The notes beneath the pieces are model-generated. The model saw only the letters and a program-made list of their open reading frames with translations, ran no database searches and was not told where the DNA came from. Position numbers and translations under genes: made by a program. This document shows positions 24,779-33,180 of a stretch of DNA of 33,599 nucleotides, piece after piece (the stretch's first letter is position 1; each line of letters opens with the position of its first letter). The stretch lies in contig CALUMX010000034.1 in assembly GCA_944321875.1 (NCBI GenBank), forward strand, positions 1-33,599. The letters run 5' to 3'. Source of the stretch: an uncultured Muribaculaceae bacterium (GTDB lineage Bacteria > Bacteroidota > Bacteroidia > Bacteroidales > Muribaculaceae).

Positions 24779-27166
24779 TTATTTGATAATCACTTTGCGG
24801 CTGTCGTTGCCGTTTACGACGATATAGACTCCCTGAGGCAGTGAAATCGACGTGTTGGCCGGCACGATGCGCTCAAACACGGTTGCGGCATCCAGCGTGT
24901 AGACGCTGATTTTTGAAGGCTGGCTGACTTCAATGCGGAGTTTGCCGTCACGGTTGAAAGCATCCCATCCGGCATTCAGCTCGGTTGCGTTCACGCTGCC
25001 CATATCGTAGTCGGTAATGGCCACGTCGTCAATGTTGACGCGTTTGCCGGACGTGCAGACAAACTTGAAGCGGACAGGCTGTGCTATCTCAACAGGCATT
25101 GTGAACTCCTCAAGACGGAGCGAGGTTGCTGTGACGTCTCCGAGCGAAATCCACGATTGTCCGTCGTTGACGGAGTAGAACACCTCGATGACAGAGTCCT
25201 CGTCATCGTTGAACGTAGCGGCCATGAATGAGAGTGTACCAGCACCGTTCGTCTTGTTCTCCGCCATGGCGAGCCAGCGGTCGCCCGATTTGCCGAGGCA
25301 GATGCTTTGCTTGCCGTTGAACTTGTCGCCTGAGCGGTTGCAGGTTCCGGCGTTCAGCATGTTCCAGCTGCAGGCCGTTCCCTCATATTCGGTCAGTGAG
25401 TAATTGTTGACCGGAGTGCCTTGCTCGAAGTCCTCGAAGAAAGTGCGGGGAGCTGATACGACACCCTTCACGTCGGCATCAAATCCGGTGACGGTCGGAG
25501 TGTTTGCGCTGAGTACGCCGCTGTAGGCGCCTTCCTTGGCTGCTTTCATGCGCACGTAGATACGCTCACCGTCGCGGTCGATGGTCAATGCCTGTTTCCA
25601 GTTGCTCTTGTCTGTGCTGATTTCAAAGTTACCGGAAATCGTAACGTTGATGTCCTCTTCTACATATTGTGAGTAGATTTCCACGGCTAACGGCATGGAT
25701 GCCTCGTTGGGCTTGGCAGAGAAGTTGAGTCCGCCTTCCGGCAGCGTGGCTGAAATCTCACGGACAGGGGATGCCGTCGTTACGCTGACTACGTTTGACT
25801 TTTCGCTGTCGCGGCTGAGCTGGTATTTGTAGACAGCTTCGGAGTCGAGGCCTTCGACACGGGCGGTTTCCGATGCGGCAGGTACGTTCTTAGGATAGCC
25901 CGGGAGCAAAGTTGTGCCGTCGGCAAGGAATACCGACAGCGAATAGTTGCCGCCGTCTTTGTGGATGTCGGTCCAGTTGGCGTTGAATGCGTCAGGAGTT
26001 ACGTTGGTGGCAGGGAGTGCCGGAATGCCGTCAACGGCTTGTGCCTTTACTGTTACCGTTGCACTTACTTCGCTGGATGAAAGCGTGAGCGGAGCGGAGA
26101 GCAGAGCCGGCGCGGAAGGTCGGTAGGTGACGGTGACAGCCGTTCCGTTGTTGGCTTCATCGGCGCTGATGCTGGTCGGGCTGACGCTGAATCCGTTACC
26201 TGAAATGCTGACTGTGAGCGGCTTCGAGAGGTTGGTGGCCTTTACGTCAATCTTATAGGTCAGTGTGCCGGAGATGGACGTAACGCCCATGTCGTAGGTA
26301 GAGCCGTCGGCAGGCTTGACGAGTTCCGGAGTGACTACGCCTCCCGGAGTCCATCCCAAATCCTGCTTGTCGCCCCAGATGTATTCGGCGAGTTCAGGGT
26401 AGTCGATGAACGGGTTACGGTTATGTTGCAGTTTGTAGGCCGCGTTGTTGCGGTCGATTTCCTTCTGGCTTACCGGGTCTTGGCGGTGCCACTTGAGCAG
26501 GAGGTTGACTGCCCATGTCGTATAGCAAGGATAGTTGTTGTGGGCGAGCATGTCGCTGTTCCACGAGCTGATACGGTCGTTGTAGCAGGCTGCCATGTAG
26601 AAGTAGCTGCGGGCGAAGTCGCCTTTGTACTCATCATCTGGCTCAAAGACTGTGCCGCTATAGCCCGGGAATGTTGACTTTCCGAGTTTTCCGAGTCCCT
26701 TGATGTTTCCGTTGGAGAGACTTGTGCCGTTGGCGCATTCTCCATATGGATAATTGCTGCGCTGTCCGTTCACTTTGCCGTCAGTAGGATAGATGTGGAA
26801 CACGTCGCAATACATCGGTTGCGCATCGTCGAACCAGCTTTTCGGGAACGAGTGTTCACGGTTGTAGCAGTCGCCCACGTTTTTGTAGTTGCCGCATTTC
26901 TTTTGGTCAACGTAGAACGTTGCCGTGGAGTACATATCCCAGATTTGATTCGTGCCGGGATGCACGTCGGTTGTCCGATAGGCCTCCCATAGTCCGTCGT
27001 AACCGATGCTCGTGTGGGGGCCGATGATGTCGCATAGTTCCTGAAGCAGCGCTTTCTGCTTCTTGCCTTTGGCTGAATCGTAGTAGCCTGCCGGAGCCTG
27101 AGCGTAGCCCGACAGTACTATGATAGTTGTCAGCAGTGTGAAAAATAGAGATTTTAATCTAAGCAT
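24779..27166 (-). CDS. Secreted endonuclease I family protein with T9SS tail
   Basis: The 795-residue protein has a signal peptide ending about YAQA (residue 24). Residues 25-270 form an endonuclease I (EndoA/BsnA-type) domain with the catalytic stretch CYNREHSFPKSWF (H105) and DVFHIYPTDGKVNGQRSNYP (N134, R136). Ig-like or fibronectin-like beta domains follow (about 280-560). Then comes a carbohydrate-binding-like jelly roll (FFEDFEQGTPVNNY ... VNIDDVAITD, about 575-730) and a short sorting tail ending VIIK. It should degrade extracellular DNA or RNA for nutrients. It lies 21 bp downstream of rlmN and may be co-transcribed. Confidence 0.88.
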   Translation of the reverse strand: MLRLKSLFFTLLTTIIVLSGYAQAPAGYYDSAKGKKQKALLQELCDIIGPHTSIGYDGLWEAYRTTDVHPGTNQIWDMYSTATFYVDQKKCGNYKNVGDCYNREHSFPKSWFDDAQPMYCDVFHIYPTDGKVNGQRSNYPYGECANGTSLSNGNIKGLGKLGKSTFPGYSGTVFEPDDEYKGDFARSYFYMAACYNDRISSWNSDMLAHNNYPCYTTWAVNLLLKWHRQDPVSQKEIDRNNAAYKLQHNRNPFIDYPELAEYIWGDKQDLGWTPGGVVTPELVKPADGSTYDMGVTSISGTLTYKIDVKATNLSKPLTVSISGNGFSVSPTSISADEANNGTAVTVTYRPSAPALLSAPLTLSSSEVSATVTVKAQAVDGIPALPATNVTPDAFNANWTDIHKDGGNYSLSVFLADGTTLLPGYPKNVPAASETARVEGLDSEAVYKYQLSRDSEKSNVVSVTTASPVREISATLPEGGLNFSAKPNEASMPLAVEIYSQYVEEDINVTISGNFEISTDKSNWKQALTIDRDGERIYVRMKAAKEGAYSGVLSANTPTVTGFDADVKGVVSAPRTFFEDFEQGTPVNNYSLTEYEGTACSWNMLNAGTCNRSGDKFNGKQSICLGKSGDRWLAMAENKTNGAGTLSFMAATFNDDEDSVIEVFYSVNDGQSWISLGDVTATSLRLEEFTMPVEIAQPVRFKFVCTSGKRVNIDDVAITDYDMGSVNATELNAGWDAFNRDGKLRIEVSQPSKISVYTLDAATVFERIVPANTSISLPQGVYIVVNGNDSRKVIIK

Positions 27167-27187
27167 AGTTTTCTATATAAGATTGAT

Positions 27188-28216
27188 TTATTTCTCGTTT
27201 TTCAGTTTTTTGCCGGCCAGCATGCCGCAGGCGGCAAAAATATCTTCACCGCGGGAACGGCGGATGGTGCAGACCACACCTTGGTCGTTGAGCCGGTCGC
27301 GGAAAGCCACCATGCTGTCTTCGTCGGAAGAGTTGAGGTTGACACCGGGAATGGCATGGAAACGGATGAGGTTGACGCGAGCCTTCGTACCCTCAAGCAG
27401 TTTTGCCAGGGCGTCAGCGTGCGCGGCGTCATCGTTGAGTCCGCTCCACATGATGTATTCCACGGAGAGGCGGCGCTGATGCGCGAAATCGTAGTTGCGC
27501 AGCATCGAGAGAACCTTTGTGATAGGATAGGCCTGTTCGACCGGCATCAGGCGCAGGCGTTCAGCGTGATAGGGAGAGTGTACGCTGATGGCAATGTGCA
27601 CGTCGGTCTGCTCCACGAGCTGCTGAAGTTCGCGGAGTTTGCCGATGGATGACACCGTGATGCGCTTCGGACTCCATGCCAATCCCCATTTGGCGGTCAG
27701 CACGGTAATGGCTTTCATCACTTCTGAAAGATTGTCCATTGGTTCACCCATGCCCATGAAAACGATGTTGGTGAGTTTCTCCGATTCCGGAATACTGAAA
27801 ATCTGGTTAAGAATCTCGGATGCAGAGAGATTTCCGTGGTAACCCTGCTTGCCGGTCATGCAGAAATGGCAGTTCATCTTGCATCCCACCTGAGAGGATA
27901 CGCAGAGCGTGGCGCGGTCGGCTTCGGGAATGTAGACACTTTCAATCATCTTTCCGTTGGCAGTCTCAAACAGGTATTTGGCCGTTCCGTCCTTGCTGCG
28001 CATTTCTTCGGCAGGACCCTGACGGCCGATACAGTATGTGCGGGCCAATTTTTCGCGGTTCACCTTTGAAAGATTGGTCATTTCCTCAATTGTTGTAGCG
28101 CGCTTCTCGTAAATCCATTGCGCAATCTGCTTGGCAGTGAACCGGGGCATGCCCATTTCGGCAACGATAACCCCCAGCTCGTCGGGCGTAAGGCCCAATA
28201 ACGGCTTCTTTTCCAT
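27188..28216 (-). CDS. rlmN: 23S rRNA (adenine-C2)-methyltransferase RlmN
   Basis: The 342-residue radical-SAM enzyme has the cluster motif CKMNCHFC (C112, C116, C119), the following MTGKQGYHGNLSASEI, the GMGEPMDN SAM-binding stretch and the C-terminal catalytic Cys (IFAACGM, C330). It methylates A2503 of 23S rRNA (and A37 of some tRNAs). It is a conserved core gene and marks the edge of the accessory block to its right. It has its own promoter. Confidence 0.96.
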   Translation of the reverse strand: MEKKPLLGLTPDELGVIVAEMGMPRFTAKQIAQWIYEKRATTIEEMTNLSKVNREKLARTYCIGRQGPAEEMRSKDGTAKYLFETANGKMIESVYIPEADRATLCVSSQVGCKMNCHFCMTGKQGYHGNLSASEILNQIFSIPESEKLTNIVFMGMGEPMDNLSEVMKAITVLTAKWGLAWSPKRITVSSIGKLRELQQLVEQTDVHIAISVHSPYHAERLRLMPVEQAYPITKVLSMLRNYDFAHQRRLSVEYIMWSGLNDDAAHADALAKLLEGTKARVNLIRFHAIPGVNLNSSDEDSMVAFRDRLNDQGVVCTIRRSRGEDIFAACGMLAGKKLKNEK

Positions 28217-28244
28217 TTCGTCTGGTAAAAAAATGAGTGAACAG

Positions 28245-28275
28245 CAAAATTACTAAATTCCGTCAGCAAATAAAA
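28245..28275 (-). promoter_or_regulatory. Promoter of rlmN
   Basis: On the minus strand TTTT (28275-28272), 19 bp, then TAATTTTG (28252-28245) fit the Bacteroidetes consensus, 29 bp before the ATG. Confidence 0.6.
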
Positions 28276-28408
28276 TGAAAAGCCCGTAAAAATAAGGAAA
28301 GAGTTATCGGCTGTTGTAGATAATTATTAGAATCCTATGATGAATTGAGAGGTAATTAGCAAAGATGTAGCATAACTTTTCGTTATAACATGTTGAAAAT
28401 CATCTAAA

Positions 28409-28590
28409 CTCTTGTCGAGAGATAAACTATTAGGCACAAAATTAAACAAAAAAATCAGAATCAAAAGTTTATCATCACAAAAAATGTAGAGAAGGAAGAA
28501 ATACTGTAAAATTGTTTGTTCTCTACTGTTCATAGGTTATTAGAAAACAGCACCTAAGACAGGGCTGCATATCTCTCGACAAGAGATATG
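28409..28590. repeat. Inverted copies of a CTCTTGTCGAGAGATA motif ahead of the accessory operon
   Basis: The 16-mer at 28409-28424 recurs in inverted orientation at 28570-28585. The right copy sits inside a palindrome with 9-bp arms, CATATCTCT and AGAGATATG (28568-28590, centre CGACA), about 40 bp before the first gene of the plus-strand block. It could be an operator pair, a leader hairpin, or the ends of a 177-bp MITE-like element. The rest of the 414-bp gap is AT-rich; a weak promoter-like pair (ATTG 28511-28514, TAGGTTAT 28533-28540) lies between the copies. Confidence 0.6.
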
Positions 28591-28630
28591 GCTAATTGAA
28601 TAGACTTGTTAACTATTAATACTTAAGATT

Positions 28631-28996
28631 ATGGGAATTCTGAATAACCTTATGGACAATTTTAAGAATGCTGAATTTACCGTAGCACCTCAAAAGAAAT
28701 TGAAATCTATTTCAGCCGATTTCAAAAAAGCATTTAATCTCACTCTCGTTTTTTATAAAGGAGTGACAATTGCTGATGGAGATTTGACATTGGCTGCTTT
28801 AAATAAAAAGACAACAAAAGAGGTGAAAACAACGGCAGCAAGTTTAAAAATCAAAGCAAGTATGAAGGTAGGTGATGCCGAAAAATTATTTGATAAAAAT
28901 TTTGGAGTAACTGTGCAAATTAAGGATGCCGGTGGCACGAAGCTGGTTCCTAACGAGATTACTATAGGGCAGGCAGCAAGAGGAGAATATAAATGA
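28631..28996 (+). CDS. Small two-repeat protein A
   Basis: The 121-residue protein is not assigned to a named family. Two halves resemble each other: residues 23-57 (KLKSISADFKKAFNLTLVFY ... ADGDLTLAAL) and 78-113 (MKVGDAEKLFDKNFGVTVQI ... LVPNEITI). Both have the pattern K-V/L-x-S/G, a helix ending in FG/FN, a beta strand and a terminal TL/TI. The same layout is found in the 103-residue protein at 29910. The repeat faintly recalls a beta-grasp fold, a guess only. It overlaps the nuclease gene by 4 nt (ATGA), so the two are translationally coupled. Confidence 0.8.
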   Translation: MGILNNLMDNFKNAEFTVAPQKKLKSISADFKKAFNLTLVFYKGVTIADGDLTLAALNKKTTKEVKTTAASLKIKASMKVGDAEKLFDKNFGVTVQIKDAGGTKLVPNEITIGQAARGEYK

Positions 28997-29661
28997 AAAC
29001 TCAGCTTGTTGATATCGTTCGTAAAGACATATTTGCATTTTTGGAAAACATTGAAGAGTTACTATTCAATGAACGGGATTTCCAAATGCATCTTGCCATG
29101 TGGTTGAAGAATTCCTCCAATCAATATGATGATGTGGATGTTGAGTATTATATACCTTGGCAAGAATTGCAAGAATATGTTTGGGAAAGCGAGTTGCGGC
29201 TGGACATTGTCGTAAAAAAGGACGGGGAATATTGTCCGGTTGAGTTGAAGTATAAGACTAAAAAAGTCGAATTTCAGCTAACGCGCTTTGATGAGCCTTT
29301 ACATAATAAAACTATTGTAATGAAAAATCAAGGTGCACAAGATTTGGGCATGTATGACTTTTGGAAAGATGTCCGTCGTTTAGAACTTGTCCGAAATCGT
29401 TTTGAGAAAGTAACAGGAGGCTTGGCTGTGTTTGTCACTAACGATGTTTTTTATACGAAGGGAGGCAAAGAAACTTCTAACAACTATTTATTTAATATGA
29501 TAGAAGGAAAAGCTCTTCCAATACACAAACATTGGCTTGACCCGAACACAACTTGTGCTAAAACTCATCCAAATTTTGAAGTTGGAAAAGAGTATAGCAT
29601 TGAATGGTATCAGAAGACTATAGCGAATATAAAGTTTTACTACTGTGTAACAAATATTTAA
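28993..29661 (+). CDS. PD-(D/E)XK nuclease-like protein
   Basis: The 222-residue protein has the restriction-endonuclease-like signature E27 (NERDFQMHLAMWL), D71 (ELRLDIVV) and E84-x-K86 (CPVELKYK). The order and spacing (helix with Glu, strand with Asp, strand with ExK) fit an active PD-(D/E)XK fold. Such proteins cut DNA in restriction and abortive defence, but repair or structural roles occur too. It is coupled to two-repeat protein A. No DNA-binding partner or methylase is present in the operon. Confidence 0.75.
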   Translation: MKTQLVDIVRKDIFAFLENIEELLFNERDFQMHLAMWLKNSSNQYDDVDVEYYIPWQELQEYVWESELRLDIVVKKDGEYCPVELKYKTKKVEFQLTRFDEPLHNKTIVMKNQGAQDLGMYDFWKDVRRLELVRNRFEKVTGGLAVFVTNDVFYTKGGKETSNNYLFNMIEGKALPIHKHWLDPNTTCAKTHPNFEVGKEYSIEWYQKTIANIKFYYCVTNI

Positions 29662-29672
29662 TCTAAGTAATT

Positions 29673-29876
29673 ATGGCAAAGAAATCAGCAATAGCAGGAG
29701 AATACATAGTGTCAGTATTGGATAATGGGAGTATTGAAGTGTATCGCGTCTATGATAATGTGATAGGTGCGCTGCGGGAAATTGCTAAAAAAGAAAATTT
29801 TGAGTATGATGCAAATTGGAATACTCGCCAATTTGGCTCTAAACTTATCGATTTTCTGACTGAAAAAAAGAAATAA
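29673..29876 (+). CDS. Small conserved-looking protein, unknown function
   Basis: The 67-residue soluble protein (GEYIVSVLDNGSIEVYRVYD, later FEYDANWNTRQFGSKLID) has a beta-hairpin followed by helices. It follows the nuclease gene by 11 bp on the same strand. No family name can be given from sequence alone. Confidence 0.7.
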   Translation: MAKKSAIAGEYIVSVLDNGSIEVYRVYDNVIGALREIAKKENFEYDANWNTRQFGSKLIDFLTEKKK

Positions 29877-29909
29877 CACATTTTCATATAAACTTTTAAA
29901 TATAAAAAA

Positions 29910-30221
29910 ATGGCAGATTTTAAATTGGATGGCCGAATGAAGGTTAAATCCTTGAAGGCTAATTTTAAAAAAGAATTTGGAGCATCATTGCGTGTCTATA
30001 CAACGACAAATTGTAAAACACTTGCTGATGATGAAAAGACATTGGCAGCTTTGAGAGCAGAAGGTTACAAGGGTGGCGAATTGGTCGTTGGTGGCAATTT
30101 GCGAGTTGGCAGTTTTGAGAAAAAAATTGCTGAATTGTACGGTATTGGTGTGCAAGTTGCCGATAAAGATGATAAAAAGTTGGCAGATAACGGAATAACA
30201 CTTGTTGCAGCAGGGAAATAG
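29910..30221 (+). CDS. Small two-repeat protein B
   Basis: The 103-residue protein is a paralogue of the product at 28631. Residues 10-48 (MKVKSLKANFKKEFGASLRV ... LADDEKTLAAL) and 64-99 (LRVGSFEKKIAELYGIGVQV ... KLADNGITLVA) are clearly related to each other: V-x-S, helix, F/Y-G, V-strand, LAD-x-x-x-TL. Two members of one family within 1.3 kb, flanking a nuclease, suggest that they act together or bind each other. Function unknown. Confidence 0.8.
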   Translation: MADFKLDGRMKVKSLKANFKKEFGASLRVYTTTNCKTLADDEKTLAALRAEGYKGGELVVGGNLRVGSFEKKIAELYGIGVQVADKDDKKLADNGITLVAAGK

Positions 30222-30233
30222 TTGGATTAAAAC

Positions 30234-30264
30234 ACGGTCTGCCCTGATTTATAGGGTAGACCGT
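30234..30264. terminator. Stem-loop between the two halves of the accessory block
   Basis: ACGGTCTGCCC and GGGTAGACCGT form an 11-bp stem (one G-U pair) with a 9-nt loop. It is not followed by a T run, so it may be an attenuator or RNA-processing site rather than a full terminator. It divides the nuclease half from the channel half. Confidence 0.5.
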
Positions 30265-30285
30265 ATTATACAATACTATACTATA

Positions 30286-30606
30286 ATGATTACGGTTATT
30301 GCCTTTCTTCTCAATATTCTTGCTCCTATCGTCAATGTCCTTGGCGCTCTTGGATTGTGCGCTTGTATCGTATATGATGATACTCACATATTACCTATTG
30401 GAGGTATATTGGCAGTTATTGGGTTGGTGTTTGGTATATTTGCTTATCGGAATGATGTCCCTCCCCGTTGGTTTTGGTCACACTCTAAAAATGAGCTGTT
30501 TGAGTACTCTGTAATTGCCGTATTAGGCTATGGGTGGAGTTTTGCCGCATGGCCTTTTGCCATATACTTTATAAGGACAATCAATGAAATGGTATCAAAT
30601 CAATAA
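30286..30606 (+). CDS. Small polytopic membrane protein
   Basis: The protein is 106 residues from the ATG at 30286 (MITVIAFLLNILAPIV), which starts directly with a membrane segment; an ATG at 30202 would overlap the previous gene and the stem-loop. Three or four hydrophobic stretches are visible (about 1-20, 30-50, 68-95). No family recognised. It lies 3 bp before the coiled-coil gene, so they form an operon. Confidence 0.65.
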   Translation: MITVIAFLLNILAPIVNVLGALGLCACIVYDDTHILPIGGILAVIGLVFGIFAYRNDVPPRWFWSHSKNELFEYSVIAVLGYGWSFAAWPFAIYFIRTINEMVSNQ

Positions 30607-30609
30607 AGT

Positions 30610-30852
30610 ATGAGCAAAGAGTATTACAGAAAGAGAATTATAGATCTCCGTGCTTCATTGGCAAAAGAAAAAGAAGCGAAAAAGAAAGATAATGCCTATT
30701 ATGCTGATAGGGTAAAGAGTGCAACAAGTACTACTAATAAGACTTATTATCGCAAAATGAAAATTGAAAAGGCTGCGTATCACAGCCGTCAGATTGAGAG
30801 TTTAAAACGTCAGATTGAAAGCGCAAAAGAAAGTTTGAAACGTTGTAAATAG
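30610..30852 (+). CDS. Small lysine-rich coiled-coil protein
   Basis: The 80-residue, strongly helical protein is rich in Lys, Arg and Glu (RASLAKEKEAKKKDNAYYAD, SRQIESLKRQIESAKESL), with heptad-like hydrophobics. It has no signal peptide and no recognised family. It is followed after 1 bp by the peptidase gene, implying coupled translation. Confidence 0.65.
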   Translation: MSKEYYRKRIIDLRASLAKEKEAKKKDNAYYADRVKSATSTTNKTYYRKMKIEKAAYHSRQIESLKRQIESAKESLKRCK

Positions 30853-30853
30853 A

Positions 30854-31474
30854 ATGTATAAGGTCCTTGTAACCGGTTTTGAACCGTTCCGGAATTATTC
30901 GGAAAATTCGTCATGGGTTGTCGCTGAGGAAGTGGTTAGACATCCGATAGAGGGCGTTGTTATATCAGCAGAGCAGATGCCCGTTAGTTTTGGCCGTGTT
31001 GAGATAAGCTTGTGCAACGCGGTTGAAAGACATACTCCTGATTTGTTAATACTTCTCGGACAATCGGGAGATTGTGACCGAATAAAATTAGAAAGGACAG
31101 CGCTTAATTTGATGGATGCTAAGTTTGCTGATAATGATTTGTATCTTCCCGATGAAGAAATAATCGATAATAGCGGAGAAACAGCTTTATTTACGAACTT
31201 GCCAATAAAAAGATTGTACTCGTCCATCTCCGAACAGGATGTTAGAGTGAAAATATCCAATTCTTGCGGGTTATATGTGTGTAACAGACTTTACTACGCA
31301 GCGTTGAAGATGGTCAAGGACAAATCCACAATAAAGGTAATATTCATGCATTTGCCTCTTTATGAGGGACAGACGGTAGTCAATACAGGAAAAGCAACAA
31401 TGCCTTTATCAGATATGGTTAAGGCCGTACAAACCGTAATAAAAGAAATAAATGACAAGGATAGAAGAATTTAA
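30854..31474 (+). CDS. Pyroglutamyl-peptidase I-like cysteine peptidase (C15)
   Basis: The 206-residue protein has the family's N-terminal strand (VLVTGFEPF) and its triad at near-canonical positions: E80 (KLERTALN), C143 (CGLYVCNRLYY) and H166 (FMHLPL). The GQ(S)G motif is also present. Family members remove N-terminal pyroglutamate from peptides in the cytosol. All catalytic residues are kept, so it is likely active. Its end overlaps the ion-channel gene by 23 nt, an unusual tight coupling. In this setting it may act as a processing enzyme or effector in a conflict system; that role is inferred from neighbourhood only. Confidence 0.85.
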   Translation: MYKVLVTGFEPFRNYSENSSWVVAEEVVRHPIEGVVISAEQMPVSFGRVEISLCNAVERHTPDLLILLGQSGDCDRIKLERTALNLMDAKFADNDLYLPDEEIIDNSGETALFTNLPIKRLYSSISEQDVRVKISNSCGLYVCNRLYYAALKMVKDKSTIKVIFMHLPLYEGQTVVNTGKATMPLSDMVKAVQTVIKEINDKDRRI

Positions 31475-33146
31475 GAAAAATTTAGCACGGGTATTCGACA
31501 ATGATTTACGTACTAAGCAATGGGGGAATTATGTGGATTATGCTATTATCGTGTTGATTATTATCAACACCTTGTCTGTTTTCATTTCAACATTCCATAT
31601 TTCTCCAGCTCAGGAAAAAATATTACATATAATTGATGTTATAATTGTTGCCATTTTCACAGTTGAAGTATCCTTGCGTATTTGGACGGCAGATAAGGTA
31701 AATCCCAAATATAAAGGTATTTGGGGAAGAATACGTTATTGCCTTACATTTTATGGCATGATTGATATTGTCTCAACTTACAGTTTTTATTTGGCTTTTA
31801 TCTTTCCTCTTCCGTATTCTGTACTTAAGTCGCTACGGGTGGTACGTTTGTTGCGTATATTCCGTTATATGCGCTCGTTTAGAATATTACAACAAGCTAT
31901 CAAATCAAAAGCGAAAGAGTTATTTATATCATTGCAATTCCTTATCGTTATCACTCTTATATTATCATTTATTCTCTTTTTCTACGAACATGCTGCTCAG
32001 CCGGAAGTTTATGATAACGGATTCAGATCCGTTGTCTGGGCTTTTGCACAATATATAGGTGATCCTGGTGATTTTGCTGACACCCCACCAGTTACTATAG
32101 TTGGACAAATTATTGCATGTCTGATAGGATTGCTTGGGATTGCCCTTTTTGCTGTTCCAACAGGTTTAATTGGAGCCGGATTCTCTGAAGCGATGGATCA
32201 GGAATTATACAAAGAAGAAACTAAAAAGAATATTGAAAAGCTGAAGGCGGCGTTTGAGCGTAAGCTTGACCGTCCGACAGGGTATCAGGTTGTACCGCAG
32301 CATCTTTCTGTATGTGACATTCAAGCTCGAATGGGAATGAAAACGGATGATATTTTTGACGCGGTTCAATCGTCTAATGAATTTCGTCTCATTAATCTTG
32401 CTACAACACAAACAATTGATGAGCATCCGCAAGATAAACTTGCCATTGAGCATTTTATGATTAATCGCCCTTATGGATGCTGCATTGACAGAAATTCAAA
32501 AATTACCATTGTTTCACCATCCAGTCTTGCAGATGCCTGTATTGGCAATTTCTCATATTACATAGCTCTTATTGGGGGTTTTAACTTTATCAGCCGTGAA
32601 ATAGGTGAATTGCGTCCATATCGTTCCTATTATGTTTTTGATGACAGACAGGCCCATGAGCCCAATCTTGCTCAATATATGGATGATTTAGAACGCCTCA
32701 CGACTCGTAAGGGAAGTTGGACACTTACGCCTCTTGTCGCAAGTGGTGCGAACGAACCCTCTTACCCGACTGTATTCCATTTTTCAGCTGGTGGAGCAAA
32801 AGGGGATGAAAGTTTTGAAGGCGATAATCTTATAGTTCGGGATATGGCCGCATATAGAAGATTTTATGAGGATTTATCAGCGGAATTAGAATCAAAATTT
32901 GCAATGGCTTCCGACCATCAGCGTTATCACAATGTTTCGAGTCCTAAATTGTTCGCGCGCAAATTTGCAGAAGGAAAGGGTTCGCAAAATAACATCATTC
33001 TGCGTATAGCTTGGAGTGCATGTCTATGGGATCCACGTCGTATTGCCATTGCAAAAACAATTGCAGATGTGCTTAACCGTCACTTTGAGAATGACATTCG
33101 GAAAGAATATTCAGGAGACTTAAGAATCAAGAAATTTGGATATTAA
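31452..33146 (+). CDS. Voltage-gated ion channel with large cytosolic C-terminal domain
   Basis: The 564-residue protein has six membrane segments: S1 (30-48), S2 (59-79), S3 (98-118), S4 (126-145) with six Arg at every third position (R129 to R144), S5 (157-178) and S6 (214-246, GIALFAVPTGLIGAGF). The re-entrant loop (191-210) lacks TVGYGD; instead it reads YIGDPGD. The S6 and pore context still look like a K+-type channel. Residues about 260-564 form a soluble domain I cannot assign. The start overlaps the peptidase gene by 23 nt. Such channels occur as membrane effectors in some defence systems; ion selectivity here is uncertain. Confidence 0.88.
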   Translation: MTRIEEFKKNLARVFDNDLRTKQWGNYVDYAIIVLIIINTLSVFISTFHISPAQEKILHIIDVIIVAIFTVEVSLRIWTADKVNPKYKGIWGRIRYCLTFYGMIDIVSTYSFYLAFIFPLPYSVLKSLRVVRLLRIFRYMRSFRILQQAIKSKAKELFISLQFLIVITLILSFILFFYEHAAQPEVYDNGFRSVVWAFAQYIGDPGDFADTPPVTIVGQIIACLIGLLGIALFAVPTGLIGAGFSEAMDQELYKEETKKNIEKLKAAFERKLDRPTGYQVVPQHLSVCDIQARMGMKTDDIFDAVQSSNEFRLINLATTQTIDEHPQDKLAIEHFMINRPYGCCIDRNSKITIVSPSSLADACIGNFSYYIALIGGFNFISREIGELRPYRSYYVFDDRQAHEPNLAQYMDDLERLTTRKGSWTLTPLVASGANEPSYPTVFHFSAGGAKGDESFEGDNLIVRDMAAYRRFYEDLSAELESKFAMASDHQRYHNVSSPKLFARKFAEGKGSQNNIILRIAWSACLWDPRRIAIAKTIADVLNRHFENDIRKEYSGDLRIKKFGY

Positions 33147-33180
33147 CATAAATGAAAGATAATTTATAAATTAACAAACT

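Noticed and set aside
28327..28533. Minus-strand open frame of 68 codons between rlmN and the accessory block
   Set aside because: It is low-complexity and hydrophobic from AT-rich DNA, has no plausible promoter, and overlaps the left inverted-repeat copy.
28993..29661. Classical type II restriction-modification system
   Set aside because: The nuclease-like protein has no methyltransferase or specificity subunit in the block; the only methyltransferase trace is the decayed tail at 16.6 kb.
30202..30285. Longer start for the small membrane protein
   Set aside because: It would overlap the previous gene and translate the stem-loop; the ATG at 30286 begins directly at a membrane segment.
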